A stretch of DNA of 44,251 nucleotides from an uncultured Erwinia sp. (GCA_946221915.1 CAMIKG010000042.1:1-44251); one strand, 5' to 3'; positions 16,596-26,420 are shown, numbered from the stretch's first letter. Notes: generated by a model not told the origin, from the sequence alone. Translations and numbers: made by a program.

Positions 16596-16730
16596 GTGTT
16601 AATCCTTCTCCGGCTTTATCTTTTTTTGCCACATTCGCCGAAAACTGAATAGCACAATACGCTTGTTTATGGGTTAACAAGCGAAAAGAAATAATAAGAA
16701 TAAAGAGAATATTACTGGCAGAGAAATGAG

Positions 16731-16754
16731 CAAGCCATCAATGATGATGGCTTG
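16731..16754 (-). terminator. Hairpin between mutS and the SET gene
   Basis: CAAGCCATCA and TGATGGCTTG form a perfect 10-bp stem with a 4-base loop, 15 bases beyond the mutS stop. The minus-strand tail CTCATTTCTC is only moderately U-rich, so termination may be partial. If it works, the SET gene depends on its own promoter within 16614-16730, where AT-rich sequence is present. Confidence 0.6.
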
Positions 16755-16769
16755 CTGTTATTTGGGCGA

Positions 16770-19331
16770 TTACACCAGCGTTTTTAAACGGTAGATCCAC
16801 TCCAGCGCCTGACGGGGCGACAGAGAATCCGGGTCCAGGGCTTCCAGCGCTTCCACCGCCGGTGAGGTCTCTTCCACCAGCAGCGGTAGTTGTGCGCCAT
16901 CGGCACTGGAGGCTGCCGCGCTGCCGGACAGCGCTTCCAGTTCTTTCAGTTTTTGCCGCGCACGTTTAATCACCTCTTTCGGCACGCCGGCCAGCGCCGC
17001 AACCGCGAGGCCGTAGCTCTTGCTGGCCGCGCCGTCCTGCACGCTGTGCATAAAGGCAATGGTATCGCCATGCTCAATGGCATCGAGGTGGACATTGACT
17101 ACCGCTTCCATTTTATCCGGCAGGGTGGTGAGTTCGAAATAGTGGGTGGCGAACAGCGTCATTGCTTTAATGCGGCTCGCCAGGCTTTCCGCACAGGCCC
17201 ACGCCAGCGACAGGCCGTCATAGGTCGAGGTACCACGGCCAATCTCATCCATCAGCACCAGACTGTGCTCGGTGGCGTTATGCAGGATATTGGCGGTCTC
17301 GGTCATCTCCACCATAAAGGTGGAGCGGCCTGACGCCAGATCGTCCGCCGCGCCAACGCGGGTAAAGATGCGATCCACCGGGCCAATGGTCGCCTGTTCT
17401 GCCGGCACAAAGCTGCCGATATAAGCCATTAGCGTGATCAGTGCGGTCTGGCGCATATAGGTACTTTTACCACCCATATTCGGGCCGGTAATGATCAGCA
17501 TCCGGCGCTGTGGCGACAGCTGCAGTGGGTTGGCGATAAACGGCTCTTTCAGTACCTGTTCAACCACCGGGTGGCGACCGCCAGTCACGCTGATGCCGGT
17601 TTTATCACTCAGGGTTGGCCGGGCATAGTTCAGGGTCCAGGCGCGTTCGGCAAGGTTAGACAGCACATCCAGCTCCGCCAGCGCGGCGGCGCTCAGCTGC
17701 AGTGCTTCCAGATGCGGCAGCAGCAACTCGAACAGCTCGTCATACAGGCTTTTTTCCAGCGCCAGGGCTTTACCTTTCGACGTCAGTACCTTGTCTTCAT
17801 ACTCCTTCAGTTCCGGAATAATGTAGCGCTCGGCGTTTTTCAGCGTCTGGCGGCGAACATAGTGGATGGGCACCAGATGGCTCTGCCCGCGGCTGACCTG
17901 AATATAGTAGCCATGCACCGCGTTAAAGCCGACTTTCAGTGTATCGAGGCCCAGCTTTTCGCGCTCGCGAATTTCCAGCCGGTCGAGATAATCGGTGGCG
18001 CCATCCGCCAGCGCACGCCACTCATCCAGCTCAGCGTTATAGCCAGGGGCGATCACGCCGCCATCACGCACCAGCACCGGTGGCGATTCAATAATTGCGC
18101 GCTCCAGCAGTTCACGCAGCTCGTCGAACTGGCCCATATTTTCGCGCAGCGTCTGCAAATGGCTGACCGGGCTGTCTGCCAGTTGCGCCTGCAGATCGGG
18201 CAGTTGCTGGAAAGCGTGACGCATACGCGCCAGATCGCGCGGCCGCGCGGTACGCAGCGCCAGGCGCGCCAGAATACGTTCTAAATCGCCCACCTGGCGC
18301 AGGAAAGGTTGCAGCTCGGCGCCATTCTCCTGCAGCGCAGCGATACTTTCCTGACGATGGTTAATGGTCGCGGCATCGCGGACTGGCATATGCAGCCAGC
18401 GCTTCAGCATGCGGCTACCCATTGGCGTCACGGTGCGATCGAGTACCGAGGCCAGAGTATTTTCAATGCCGCCTGCCAGGTTTTGCGTGATCTCAAGGTT
18501 GCGCCGGGTGGCGGCATCCATAATGATGCCATCCTGCTGGCGCTCCATGGTGACAGAGCGGATATGCGGCAGGGCGGTGCGCTGGGTGTCTTTGACATAT
18601 TGCAGCAGGCAGCCTGCTGCGCGCAGCGCCATATGCGCCTGCTCGACGCCAAAACCGGTCAGGTCGCGGGTGCCGAATTGCAGGTTGAGCTGCTGACGTG
18701 CGGTATCGGGTTCGAATTCCCACAGGGGACGGCGGCGCATGCCGCGGCGATTCTCAATCAGCTCCATCGCGGCGAAATCTTCCGGGTAGAGCAGCTCCGC
18801 CGGATTGGTGCGCTGCAGTTCCGCCGCCATGGTCTCTTTGTCTGTTGGCTCCGCCACGCGGAAACGACCGGAACTGATATCGAGGGTGGCATAGCCAAAG
18901 CCGCGTGACCCCTGCCAGATTGCGGCCAGCAGGTTGTCCTGGCGTTCCTGTAACAGCGCTTCATCACTGATGGTGCCCGGCGTGACAATGCGCACCACTT
19001 TGCGCTCCACCGGCCCTTTACTGAGCGCCGGATCGCCAATCTGTTCACAGATCGCCACGGATTCGCCCAGCTGTACCAGTTTAGCCAGATAGTTTTCCAC
19101 CGCATGGTGCGGCACGCCAGCCATTGGAATCGGCTCCCCGGCTGATGCGCCACGTTTGGTCAGGGAGATTTCCAGCAGCTGTGAGGCGCGTTTCGCATCG
19201 TCATAAAACAGCTCGTAGAAATCGCCCATGCGATAAAACAGCAGGATTTCAGGATGCTCGGCCTTCAGGCGCAGGTACTGCTGCATCATGGGTGTGTGGG
19301 CTGAGAAGTCCTTGTCTGCAGACTCTGTCAT
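16770..19331 (-). CDS. mutS: DNA mismatch repair ATPase MutS
   Basis: An 853-residue mismatch-recognition protein, the same length as E. coli MutS. The N-terminal mismatch motif is MGDFYELFYDDAKRASQLL (the Phe-x-Glu reader). The ATPase has Walker A GPNMGGKST, Walker B LVLMDEIGRGTSTYDG and the ATHYFELT His. The short C-terminal region ends RLKTLV. It scans newly made DNA and recruits MutL and MutH. The gene is transcribed away from the Fus-like operon and toward the SET gene. No truncation is seen. Confidence 0.98.
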   Translation of the reverse strand: MTESADKDFSAHTPMMQQYLRLKAEHPEILLFYRMGDFYELFYDDAKRASQLLEISLTKRGASAGEPIPMAGVPHHAVENYLAKLVQLGESVAICEQIGDPALSKGPVERKVVRIVTPGTISDEALLQERQDNLLAAIWQGSRGFGYATLDISSGRFRVAEPTDKETMAAELQRTNPAELLYPEDFAAMELIENRRGMRRRPLWEFEPDTARQQLNLQFGTRDLTGFGVEQAHMALRAAGCLLQYVKDTQRTALPHIRSVTMERQQDGIIMDAATRRNLEITQNLAGGIENTLASVLDRTVTPMGSRMLKRWLHMPVRDAATINHRQESIAALQENGAELQPFLRQVGDLERILARLALRTARPRDLARMRHAFQQLPDLQAQLADSPVSHLQTLRENMGQFDELRELLERAIIESPPVLVRDGGVIAPGYNAELDEWRALADGATDYLDRLEIREREKLGLDTLKVGFNAVHGYYIQVSRGQSHLVPIHYVRRQTLKNAERYIIPELKEYEDKVLTSKGKALALEKSLYDELFELLLPHLEALQLSAAALAELDVLSNLAERAWTLNYARPTLSDKTGISVTGGRHPVVEQVLKEPFIANPLQLSPQRRMLIITGPNMGGKSTYMRQTALITLMAYIGSFVPAEQATIGPVDRIFTRVGAADDLASGRSTFMVEMTETANILHNATEHSLVLMDEIGRGTSTYDGLSLAWACAESLASRIKAMTLFATHYFELTTLPDKMEAVVNVHLDAIEHGDTIAFMHSVQDGAASKSYGLAVAALAGVPKEVIKRARQKLKELEALSGSAAASSADGAQLPLLVEETSPAVEALEALDPDSLSPRQALEWIYRLKTLV

Positions 19332-19809
19332 AGTGATTTAACTCGTCGTTCAGGTTTGAAAGTACTCAAGTGGCTGATAATCAGCCTGCTTAAACCCATT
19401 TAAAGTCATGCCTAAGGCGAAAGAGCCTATCTTAACACTGACCCGCAGGGGGATTCATCCGTAACACCGCAGCGGTGACCGGCAGACCTTAGCAGGCGGG
19501 CGGCAGGGAGGGTATCTGATTTTCTTCACATAGTGTGATGTTACGGGCTGGTTCGCAGTTTTGGCTGCTGCCAGTTCTTGTTCAGCATCATCGTGACCCG
19601 CATTCCGCTTTGCAGGCTGAACGGCTTAGACAGCCTGCCCGTTGCCTGGCCGGCTTACGTTTTCACTGTCATTGTTTCTGCTAACAGGCTTCAGCCATTC
19701 TCTTTACATAAGCGTGCGAATTTACCTTTACTTCAGGAGGTTATGCCATCTTCTGGCGCAGATTGTCGTCGCTATCTGTAAGGCTTTTAGCGCAACCAGT
19801 AAATTTTTA
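19332..19809. other. Intergenic region between mutS and the Fus-like operon
   Basis: About 480 bases with no convincing full-size gene. Visible structure: a hairpin GGCTGA-TAA-TCAGCC (19372-19386) near the mutS start; an inverted TCACA-TAG-TGTGA (19526-19538); and a perfect 8-bp inverted repeat GCAGGCTG/CAGCCTGC (19612-19638). The 12-codon frame with a perfect ribosome site, listed separately, also lies here. No tRNA or recognised small RNA was seen. Confidence 0.5.
19743..19781 (+). CDS. Possible 12-residue mini-ORF with strong ribosome site
   Basis: The sequence CTTCAGGAGGTT directly precedes ATG and is a near-perfect Shine-Dalgarno. The frame encodes MPSSGADCRRYL and then stops. It lies about 60 bases upstream of the candidate Fur-regulated promoter, so it would need its own transcript. 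No matching promoter is obvious. It may be a leader peptide, a decayed gene start or chance. Confidence 0.25.
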   Translation: MPSSGADCRRYL

Positions 19810-19854
19810 TTGCCAGTAATTATGATATGTAAAATAATTATCATTTAGATTATC
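19810..19854 (+). promoter_or_regulatory. Promoter with overlapping Fur box for the Fus-like operon
   Basis: TTGCCA (19810-19815) and AATAAT (19833-19838) are 17 bases apart, a good sigma-70 promoter. Over the -10 and beyond, 19830-19848 matches the 19-base Fur consensus at 13 positions, with a central AATAATTATCATT. A further GATTATC (19848-19854) adds another hexamer. Repression by Fe-Fur, with derepression in iron starvation, is expected for a TonB-dependent uptake operon. Confidence 0.65.
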
Positions 19855-20004
19855 ACTACAAATATCAGATCTTGCCGTTACCTTTTTGGTCCGTGCTGGA
19901 ACAGATTATCGCCCTCGGTTACAAGGGGTTGCCTGCCGGAAACCTTGTGTCACCAGTGTGTTTACTCGTTCTTCCCGGATATTGGCAGCATGGAGATAAG
20001 CATT

Positions 20005-20952
20005 GTGACAACCCCCCCGCTCGCGGTCACAAACCGGCCGCAGGACACCGCTGTTGCTCCTTCCTGGCGCTTGCCGGGGTTTGTCTTGCTGTCTCTGGCT
20101 TTACATCTGGCGATCGTGATGGGTTTTTTACATGCCAAACCGGAGCCATCGTTACTGATGGCGGGGCGTGAAGGCGGTGTGGTCGCCATGACGCTACTCA
20201 GCGTGGCGGAATCGCAGCTGTCCGCAGCCACTGCGGCTTCGGCCAAAGTCGCCCCACCGGAGCCGGAGTCCCAGCCACAGCCTGCTGCGCAGGCAGCAGC
20301 GGCGACGGTGAGCGTGCCTGATGCTGTGATTCCTCTGCGCAGCGCAGCGCCACAGAAAAGCAGAGTCGATCAGCCCACCCGCGCTGACAAAGCGCAGACT
20401 CCGCCACGCAGCGAGAAACCGGCACGCGCGAAGCCTCAGAACGACGAACGCCCTGTACGCCAGGAAAAACGCGAGACGCCAGCCGCAGCGCTAACGACGC
20501 CTGCCCGTGAAACGACGAATACGCCAGCGGATAGCCAGAATCGTGGTCAGGCGGCGCAAAAACAGGGTGCTCAGGCTGCGCAAACCAGCGCAGTGAACGG
20601 CGCGACCAGCAGCACGTCGGCGGAAAAACCTGGTTCAGGCAATAGCGGCACTGCGGCGCAGGGTGCGGGCAGCAGCAATAACCAGAACTTTAAGGCGTTA
20701 CACCGCCGGGTGAATTATCCGCAGCGCGCTAAAGCGCTGGGCGTGGAAGGGCGCGTTCGCATTAAGTTTGATGTTACCGCCAGCGGCACGGTAACCAACG
20801 TCAGAATTTTATCGGAAACGCCCAGTGGGGTGTTTGCGGCAGCGATCCGGCCGGATATCACCCGCTGGCGCTATCAGACTCAGCAGGCGGTCAGTGATCA
20901 GGTGGTTTCGATTGTTTTTAAACTGAACGGCCAGGTGCAGCTGGAAAATTAA
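20005..20952 (+). CDS. TonB-like energy transducer (FusB type)
   Basis: A 315-residue inner-membrane-anchored periplasmic protein. One membrane segment (about residues 24-42) carries S30-x3-H34, the S-x3-H motif by which TonB couples to ExbB/ExbD. A long Ala/Gln/Pro/Lys linker follows, then a C-terminal TonB domain (about 225-315) with YPQRAKALGVEGRVRIKF and ITRWRY. The GTG at 20005 is chosen because GGAG lies 9 bases before it; an ATG at 19990 and a TTG at 19945 are alternatives. It is the first gene of the operon and abuts the receptor gene (45-base gap), so it is probably a dedicated transducer for that receptor, as FusB is for FusA in Pectobacterium. Confidence 0.85.
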   Translation: MTTPPLAVTNRPQDTAVAPSWRLPGFVLLSLALHLAIVMGFLHAKPEPSLLMAGREGGVVAMTLLSVAESQLSAATAASAKVAPPEPESQPQPAAQAAAATVSVPDAVIPLRSAAPQKSRVDQPTRADKAQTPPRSEKPARAKPQNDERPVRQEKRETPAAALTTPARETTNTPADSQNRGQAAQKQGAQAAQTSAVNGATSSTSAEKPGSGNSGTAAQGAGSSNNQNFKALHRRVNYPQRAKALGVEGRVRIKFDVTASGTVTNVRILSETPSGVFAAAIRPDITRWRYQTQQAVSDQVVSIVFKLNGQVQLEN

Positions 20953-20997
20953 AACACAGCATTTGCCACACGATTTTTTAACCTTTGGGAACTGAAA

Positions 20998-23574
20998 GTG
21001 AAGACGAAATTAGGCCTTGTTATGGCAATAAGTTTATTGCCAGCGGTTGTCTGCGCACAGCAGGAAGAGACAACCACACAGCAGCAGACCAGTAACGATA
21101 CCCAGCAGCAGGAAACGGAAAGCGCGGCGTCAGAAGATACCATTCTGGTACGTTCCACGCCGACCAGTCAGTCTATGGGCACGCAAATTCTGACGAAAGA
21201 GCAGATTGAACGTTTGCCGACCGGGAATGGTAGTGTGACGGAGTTATTAAAAAATAACCCTAACGTCCGATTCGGTAATACCACGAATAGCAGCACTACC
21301 CCGGGTGAAATCCAGCCCGATCGCGTGTCATTCCACGGTGAAAAGTTCTATAACAACAACTATATGATCGACGGTCTGTCGAACAATAACACCATTAACC
21401 CCGGCGCCAATAATGGCGAGTTAAGTAATACGCCTGATGGTTATTCGCCAACAGATCTTCCGGCGGGCGGTACGCAATCTTACTGGATCAACTCGGAGTT
21501 GATTGAACAGCTTGAGGTGTTTGACAGTAACGTTTCTGCGAAATATGGTAATTTTACGGGTGGGGTAGTGGATGCTCGCTTAATCGATCCCGATCTGCAA
21601 AAAGTGTCCGGTAAAGTTTCTTATCGCACCACACGTGACAGCTGGGCCCGTTACCATGTGGATGGTGCTGATGCGGAAGATTTTGGTACCGCTACGCAAT
21701 TGACTCAGCAACCGCGTTTCAAAAAAGAATTTTATACCTTTAGCGCAAACCAGCCATTAAATGATAATGCCGGTTTTATTTTTGCCTATAACCGCCAAAA
21801 ATCCACCATTCCTAATTATGCAGAATACCTTGATGAGTGGAATGATCAAATTCGTATGGCAGAAACCTATCTGTTAAAAGGTATCTATCTTGCCGATAAT
21901 GGCGATAGTTTCCGTCTGACAGGGATGTATGCGCCGCATGAGTCGAAGTATTTCAAAAAAAATGCGAAAAATGGCAGCTATACCAACAGTGGTGGTGGTT
22001 ATCGCTTCAATATGGAGTGGGAACATATTGCTGACTGGGGAAAAATGACCAGCCTGGCAGGCTACCAGTTCGAAGAAAATAAAATTCAACATGAGTCTGA
22101 CACCCACCTTACCTGGCGACGTTATTATACGCCGCTTAATTTTGTCTCTGATGCGATTGACTGGGTCAGTTCTGTGCCAGCCCAGAATTACCAAAATTCC
22201 ATAATTGGAGGTTATGGCTCAACCGCAACGGAGAAACGAACCACTACCTTCAAACAAGATTATGAACTCAACCCATTTGCTTTGGGGGGAATTCAACATC
22301 AGGTAGATCTGGGCTGGGAGGTAGATTTCTATAGTGCCCGTTACAAGCGTTTTAGCGATGTTTCATTAAGTCGTGGCAATGTCACGGTGAGCCCTGGTGT
22401 GGTCTGTCTGCAGGATGATCCCTACTGTATTGATGGCGAACAATACTTTAAATCATTGACGATTTATCCGGCTCGCGAGGTCTCTGGTAATTACAGTGAC
22501 TATGCCGTGTATCTGCAGGATAGTATGACTTTCGGCAATCTGGAAGTTACCCCAGGTGTGCGCGCCCAGTATGACGATTTCCTGAAAAACCTGACACTTG
22601 CGCCGCGCTTTGCTGCGTCTTACGACGTTTTTGGCGATCGTTACACGCGTGTATTTGGTGGTGCTAACCGCTATTACGGACAGAATCTGCTGGCTTATAA
22701 GCTACGCGAGGGAATCAGCACCTACCTTATCCGCACACGAGCCAGTGCAACTGGTGCATGGACTGACGGTGATATTCGCACGAATTCAATTGATTACAAT
22801 ATATCCGATCTGAAAACTCCATATAGCGATGAAGTGACGCTCGGCGTGTCTCAGCGCGTGATGGATAGTCTGTGGACGGTTAAGTGGGTAGGCCGTAATG
22901 GACAGGATCAGTTTGGCCGTAAAACGATTACTAACGATGCGGGCAAGCGTAATTATGTCCTGGATAATAACGCAAAAACCCATGGGCAAAGTTTCTCTCT
23001 GACTGCTGAGCCAATAAGCCCTTACAACTTTTCGTGGGGACAGGTTGCCTGGTCGCTGGAAGCCAGTTATGCGAAAAACAAGGCAAGCTCCCAGGAGTAT
23101 TACGACGAATCAGATACTGATGACTCAATGGTTATCATGGATGGAAAACTGATGAACCGCAGTAATCTCGCGGCGTTTGACTTTAATAATCCATGGCGCG
23201 CGTCCGCAAGCGTTTATACCTATTTCCCGTCCGTGGGTGTCAACTGGACCCAGAAACTATCCTACACGTCAGGTTACACGGGATTCACCGGTGTAAGTGT
23301 GGACTGTCCAGAAGATCGCAGTGCCTGTGGTAGCTATACCGGAACTGCTACCGAGCTGCAAAAAACCAAATTTAAAGATTATTTCACCTATGACTGGCGT
23401 TTCAGCTATGAGCAGCCAGTTTATAAAGATCAGACGGTGGAACTGACGCTGGATGTGATCAACGTGCTGGATAACGTGATTGAAGCGTCACAAACCACCG
23501 GCAGCGGCAGCAGCAAAACCATCACCTACCAATTAGGTCGTCAGTTCTGGCTCGGCGTTGCCTACAACTGGTAA
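20998..23574 (+). CDS. yddB: TonB-dependent outer-membrane receptor, YddB/FusA type
   Basis: An 858-residue receptor. The signal peptide is probably cut after VVCA (residue 20). A Gln/Thr-rich stretch then leads to a TonB box DTILV (47-51). The plug (IERLPTGNGSVTELLKNNPNVRF, MIDGLSNNNTINP, SAKYGNFTGGVVDARL) and the barrel match E. coli YddB from memory, including RYYGQNLL. It ends in an aromatic residue (YNW), as the barrel-assembly signal requires. It starts with GTG behind GGGA. E. coli YddB is about 790 residues, so this one has longer extracellular loops. With TonB-like, M16 protease and ABC neighbours it is the receptor of a Fus-like system; ferredoxin as the ligand is inference. Confidence 0.9.
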   Translation: MKTKLGLVMAISLLPAVVCAQQEETTTQQQTSNDTQQQETESAASEDTILVRSTPTSQSMGTQILTKEQIERLPTGNGSVTELLKNNPNVRFGNTTNSSTTPGEIQPDRVSFHGEKFYNNNYMIDGLSNNNTINPGANNGELSNTPDGYSPTDLPAGGTQSYWINSELIEQLEVFDSNVSAKYGNFTGGVVDARLIDPDLQKVSGKVSYRTTRDSWARYHVDGADAEDFGTATQLTQQPRFKKEFYTFSANQPLNDNAGFIFAYNRQKSTIPNYAEYLDEWNDQIRMAETYLLKGIYLADNGDSFRLTGMYAPHESKYFKKNAKNGSYTNSGGGYRFNMEWEHIADWGKMTSLAGYQFEENKIQHESDTHLTWRRYYTPLNFVSDAIDWVSSVPAQNYQNSIIGGYGSTATEKRTTTFKQDYELNPFALGGIQHQVDLGWEVDFYSARYKRFSDVSLSRGNVTVSPGVVCLQDDPYCIDGEQYFKSLTIYPAREVSGNYSDYAVYLQDSMTFGNLEVTPGVRAQYDDFLKNLTLAPRFAASYDVFGDRYTRVFGGANRYYGQNLLAYKLREGISTYLIRTRASATGAWTDGDIRTNSIDYNISDLKTPYSDEVTLGVSQRVMDSLWTVKWVGRNGQDQFGRKTITNDAGKRNYVLDNNAKTHGQSFSLTAEPISPYNFSWGQVAWSLEASYAKNKASSQEYYDESDTDDSMVIMDGKLMNRSNLAAFDFNNPWRASASVYTYFPSVGVNWTQKLSYTSGYTGFTGVSVDCPEDRSACGSYTGTATELQKTKFKDYFTYDWRFSYEQPVYKDQTVELTLDVINVLDNVIEASQTTGSGSSKTITYQLGRQFWLGVAYNW

Positions 23575-23666
23575 TCACTCTCCCCGCGGGCAGACGGCAG
23601 CGTCTGCCCCGTTTATTTGTACCCCGTAAGTGCGTTTTTGCGCATTTCGGCAGAAGGAACGATTTA

Positions 23667-26420
23667 ATGAAGCAATGGCAAAACATCGTCAGGCTGCTGC
23701 TGGCTGGCAGCCTGTTACTCAGTGTCAGCGCGCGCGCTGCGGAAGTGGAAATGCCACTGCCGCAGATCAAACAGGGCGAACTGGCAAACGGTCTGCAATA
23801 CACCCTGGCGCCGCTGAGCGGACAAAAGAACCGCGTGGATATCTGCCTGGTGGTCGACGTCGGTTCGCTGGATGAAGACGACAACCAGTCTGGCGTGGCG
23901 CATATGGTCGAGCATATGGTGTTTCGCGCCAGTGATGCCTTCCCGCAGGGGGTCGCTACCACCCTGCATCAGCGCGGCTGGGTACGGGCGCAACACTACA
24001 ATGCAGTAACCAACTACGAACGCACCATGTATATGATGAGCCCGCCAGGCGGCGCGAATCATCTTGACGGTGCACTGCAGGCATTGAGCCAGATGGTGGG
24101 TCATGCCCAGCTGCTGCAAAGCGATCTGGATGATGAACGGCGCATTATTCTCGAAGAGTGGCGCGGCAAGCTGGGCGTGGCGGAACGCATGAACCAGCAG
24201 CGCGTGCAGGCGATTCGCCATGACTCGCGCTACCCGCAGCGCCAGACCATTGGCAGCGAAGCCGCTATCCGCAACACCCCCGCCAGCACCCTGCAGGCGT
24301 TTTATCAGCGCTGGTATCATCCCAACAATATGCGCCTGCTGATCATTGGCGATATTCAGCCCGCCGAGGCCGAGCGTCTGATTGCCCGCCATTTTGCCGA
24401 GCTGCCTGCCGCCGACTTACCGCTACGCGACTACTACGAGCCAAACCTGCAGTCACGCTTAAAAGTGGTGCGCCTGCAGGACAGCCAGAGCGGCAGCAGC
24501 CAGGTATCCTGGGTGATGCGCTTTAATCCCGGCGCGACCACGGTGCGCGAACGCCTGATGAGCCAGATTACGCTGTCAGCGCTGAGCCGCCAGATCCAGC
24601 GACAAAAAGCCGAACTGCCGCCAGAAGTCGGCAGCCTGGTGGTGCGCAAACAGGATATTGGCAAAACCACTCAGGCACTGGGCCTGTTCGCCGGGGTGAT
24701 GCCCGGAGGTCACCATGTTGCGCTGAGCGTGGTGTTGCGTGAACTGGAACGTATGCGTCGTTACGGCGTCAGCGAACAGGATATTGCTGCCGAGAAACAG
24801 GCGATCCGTGAGGTGGCGCAGCGTATGGCGGATAAGCCGGAGCAGCGCGAGTTTGCCGAATGGGTGCGCCAGATCAGCACCGCCTGGCTGCAGGGGCGTG
24901 ACTATATTGGCAGCCAGCAGCGTGGCAGTGAAGCGCTGACCTTGCTGGATAGCATTACGCCACAACAGATTCATCAGCAGCTGCAACAGTGGCTGAGCGC
25001 CAGCGATACGCTGGTACAGTTCAGCGTACCAGGTAATGCGCCGTTTACGCTACCGACCGTCGCCGCTGTTCAGCAGCAGCAACGTCGCATCGCCTTAGCC
25101 GATCTGCCGCCGCCGCGCCGTGAGGAGGTGCAGGTTACTCTGCCGCAGCTCGCTGCGGTTGATGTCAGCGGTCAGCGCAGCGCGGTGAAACGTTTCCCGG
25201 CGCAGCAGACAGAAGAGTGGACGCTCAGCAATGGCGACCGGCTGGTCTGGCTGCGCACACCGCTGGCGAAGGAGAGGGCGCTGTTAACCGGTTTCAGTCA
25301 TGCCGGATTTATGGCGCAGGGACTCAACCCATGGCAGACGCAGCTGGCGAGTCAGCTGGTGGCGCAAAGCGGTCCGCAGGGCTGGCAGGGCGAACAGTTA
25401 AGCCTGTGGAAAAAACAGAAGTCGCTGGCGCTGTCCATCGATCAGCATGCTGAGTGGCTGCAGATTGACGGCTCGGTGAAGACTGAACAGCTGGAAGATT
25501 TGCTGGCGCTCAGCCGGGCGCTGCAGGTGACGCCGGGAATCGATGACAATGTGATGAAAGAGAGTTTGATGCGTCAGAAAACGACGCAAACTCAGCTGGT
25601 CACCGACGATCGCGCGCGGCAAATTCGTCTGCTGCGCTACGGCCAGCCGGGCTGGGCAGCGCCGGACAGCGCGCAGCTGACACAACTGGATGCCGCAACC
25701 CTGCTGAAACAGTGGCATATCGCTGCTTCTGCCCCTGTGACCTGGTATCTGCTGGCTGACATCTCCGCTGAGCAGCTGCAGCCGCTGGTGGAGCGTTATC
25801 TGGCGACCATTCCGCGCCAGCCGATGGCGGAAGTCCAGCATGAACTGCCGCGCACCGGCAGCTTTACGGGTCAGTCAGCGATCAATATCGAGCCGCGCGC
25901 CGATGTTAAAGCGTGGAGCTTCACCCCGCTTAACTGGACACCGCAGGCGGCAGTGCAGGTCAGTATTGCGCGTAACCTGGCGAATCAGGCGCTGAAAGCC
26001 AGCCTGCGCGATGATGCGCTTGGCATCTACCGTATGCAGATGAACAGCGGACTGGAAGATCGTCACCAGCGCATCGAGACCGAGGTGAGCTTCACCAGTT
26101 CACCTAAGCGTGCGCAGGAGCTGTGGCAGCGCGCCACTGCTGTTTTTGACGCGCTGCCGCAGCAGATTACCCAGCAACAGGTCGATGAACAGCGTCAGGC
26201 TTTTATTCGCGCCGAGCGCGGGCGTCAGCAGGACGTGACGACGCTGCAGCGCCGCCTGCAGCTGAGCTATCGCCACTATAACGATCCACGCTATCTCACT
26301 GAGGTGGCGACGCTGGCCGACAGCATCACGTTGCAGGATGTGCGCGCCATGGCGGCACGCCTGTTTAATCCGCATAATCAGGTGGTGTTTATCACGCTGC
26401 CGCAGCAGGTGCAGCCGTGA
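23667..26420 (+). CDS. pqqL: Periplasmic M16 zinc protease, PqqL/FusC type
   Basis: A 917-residue two-half M16 metalloprotease. The signal peptide is probably cut near SARA (residue 24). The inverted zinc motif HMVEH is at residues 79-83, and the third ligand is E163 or E164 in IILEEW. The second, inactive half lies at about 480-917. FusC cleaves imported plant-type ferredoxin in the periplasm to free iron; E. coli PqqL (about 930 residues) is its homologue. The old name suggests PQQ synthesis, but no pqq genes are nearby. The stop overlaps the GTG of the ABC gene. Confidence 0.9.
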   Translation: MKQWQNIVRLLLAGSLLLSVSARAAEVEMPLPQIKQGELANGLQYTLAPLSGQKNRVDICLVVDVGSLDEDDNQSGVAHMVEHMVFRASDAFPQGVATTLHQRGWVRAQHYNAVTNYERTMYMMSPPGGANHLDGALQALSQMVGHAQLLQSDLDDERRIILEEWRGKLGVAERMNQQRVQAIRHDSRYPQRQTIGSEAAIRNTPASTLQAFYQRWYHPNNMRLLIIGDIQPAEAERLIARHFAELPAADLPLRDYYEPNLQSRLKVVRLQDSQSGSSQVSWVMRFNPGATTVRERLMSQITLSALSRQIQRQKAELPPEVGSLVVRKQDIGKTTQALGLFAGVMPGGHHVALSVVLRELERMRRYGVSEQDIAAEKQAIREVAQRMADKPEQREFAEWVRQISTAWLQGRDYIGSQQRGSEALTLLDSITPQQIHQQLQQWLSASDTLVQFSVPGNAPFTLPTVAAVQQQQRRIALADLPPPRREEVQVTLPQLAAVDVSGQRSAVKRFPAQQTEEWTLSNGDRLVWLRTPLAKERALLTGFSHAGFMAQGLNPWQTQLASQLVAQSGPQGWQGEQLSLWKKQKSLALSIDQHAEWLQIDGSVKTEQLEDLLALSRALQVTPGIDDNVMKESLMRQKTTQTQLVTDDRARQIRLLRYGQPGWAAPDSAQLTQLDAATLLKQWHIAASAPVTWYLLADISAEQLQPLVERYLATIPRQPMAEVQHELPRTGSFTGQSAINIEPRADVKAWSFTPLNWTPQAAVQVSIARNLANQALKASLRDDALGIYRMQMNSGLEDRHQRIETEVSFTSSPKRAQELWQRATAVFDALPQQITQQQVDEQRQAFIRAERGRQQDVTTLQRRLQLSYRHYNDPRYLTEVATLADSITLQDVRAMAARLFNPHNQVVFITLPQQVQP

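Noticed and set aside
16596..16769. HrpL (hrp) box upstream of the SET gene
   Set aside because: No GGAACC with a CCAC element at the proper spacing is present on the minus strand.
23667..26420. PQQ biosynthesis role for the PqqL-like protease
   Set aside because: No pqqABCDE genes are nearby and the receptor/TonB/ABC context fits protein degradation for iron.
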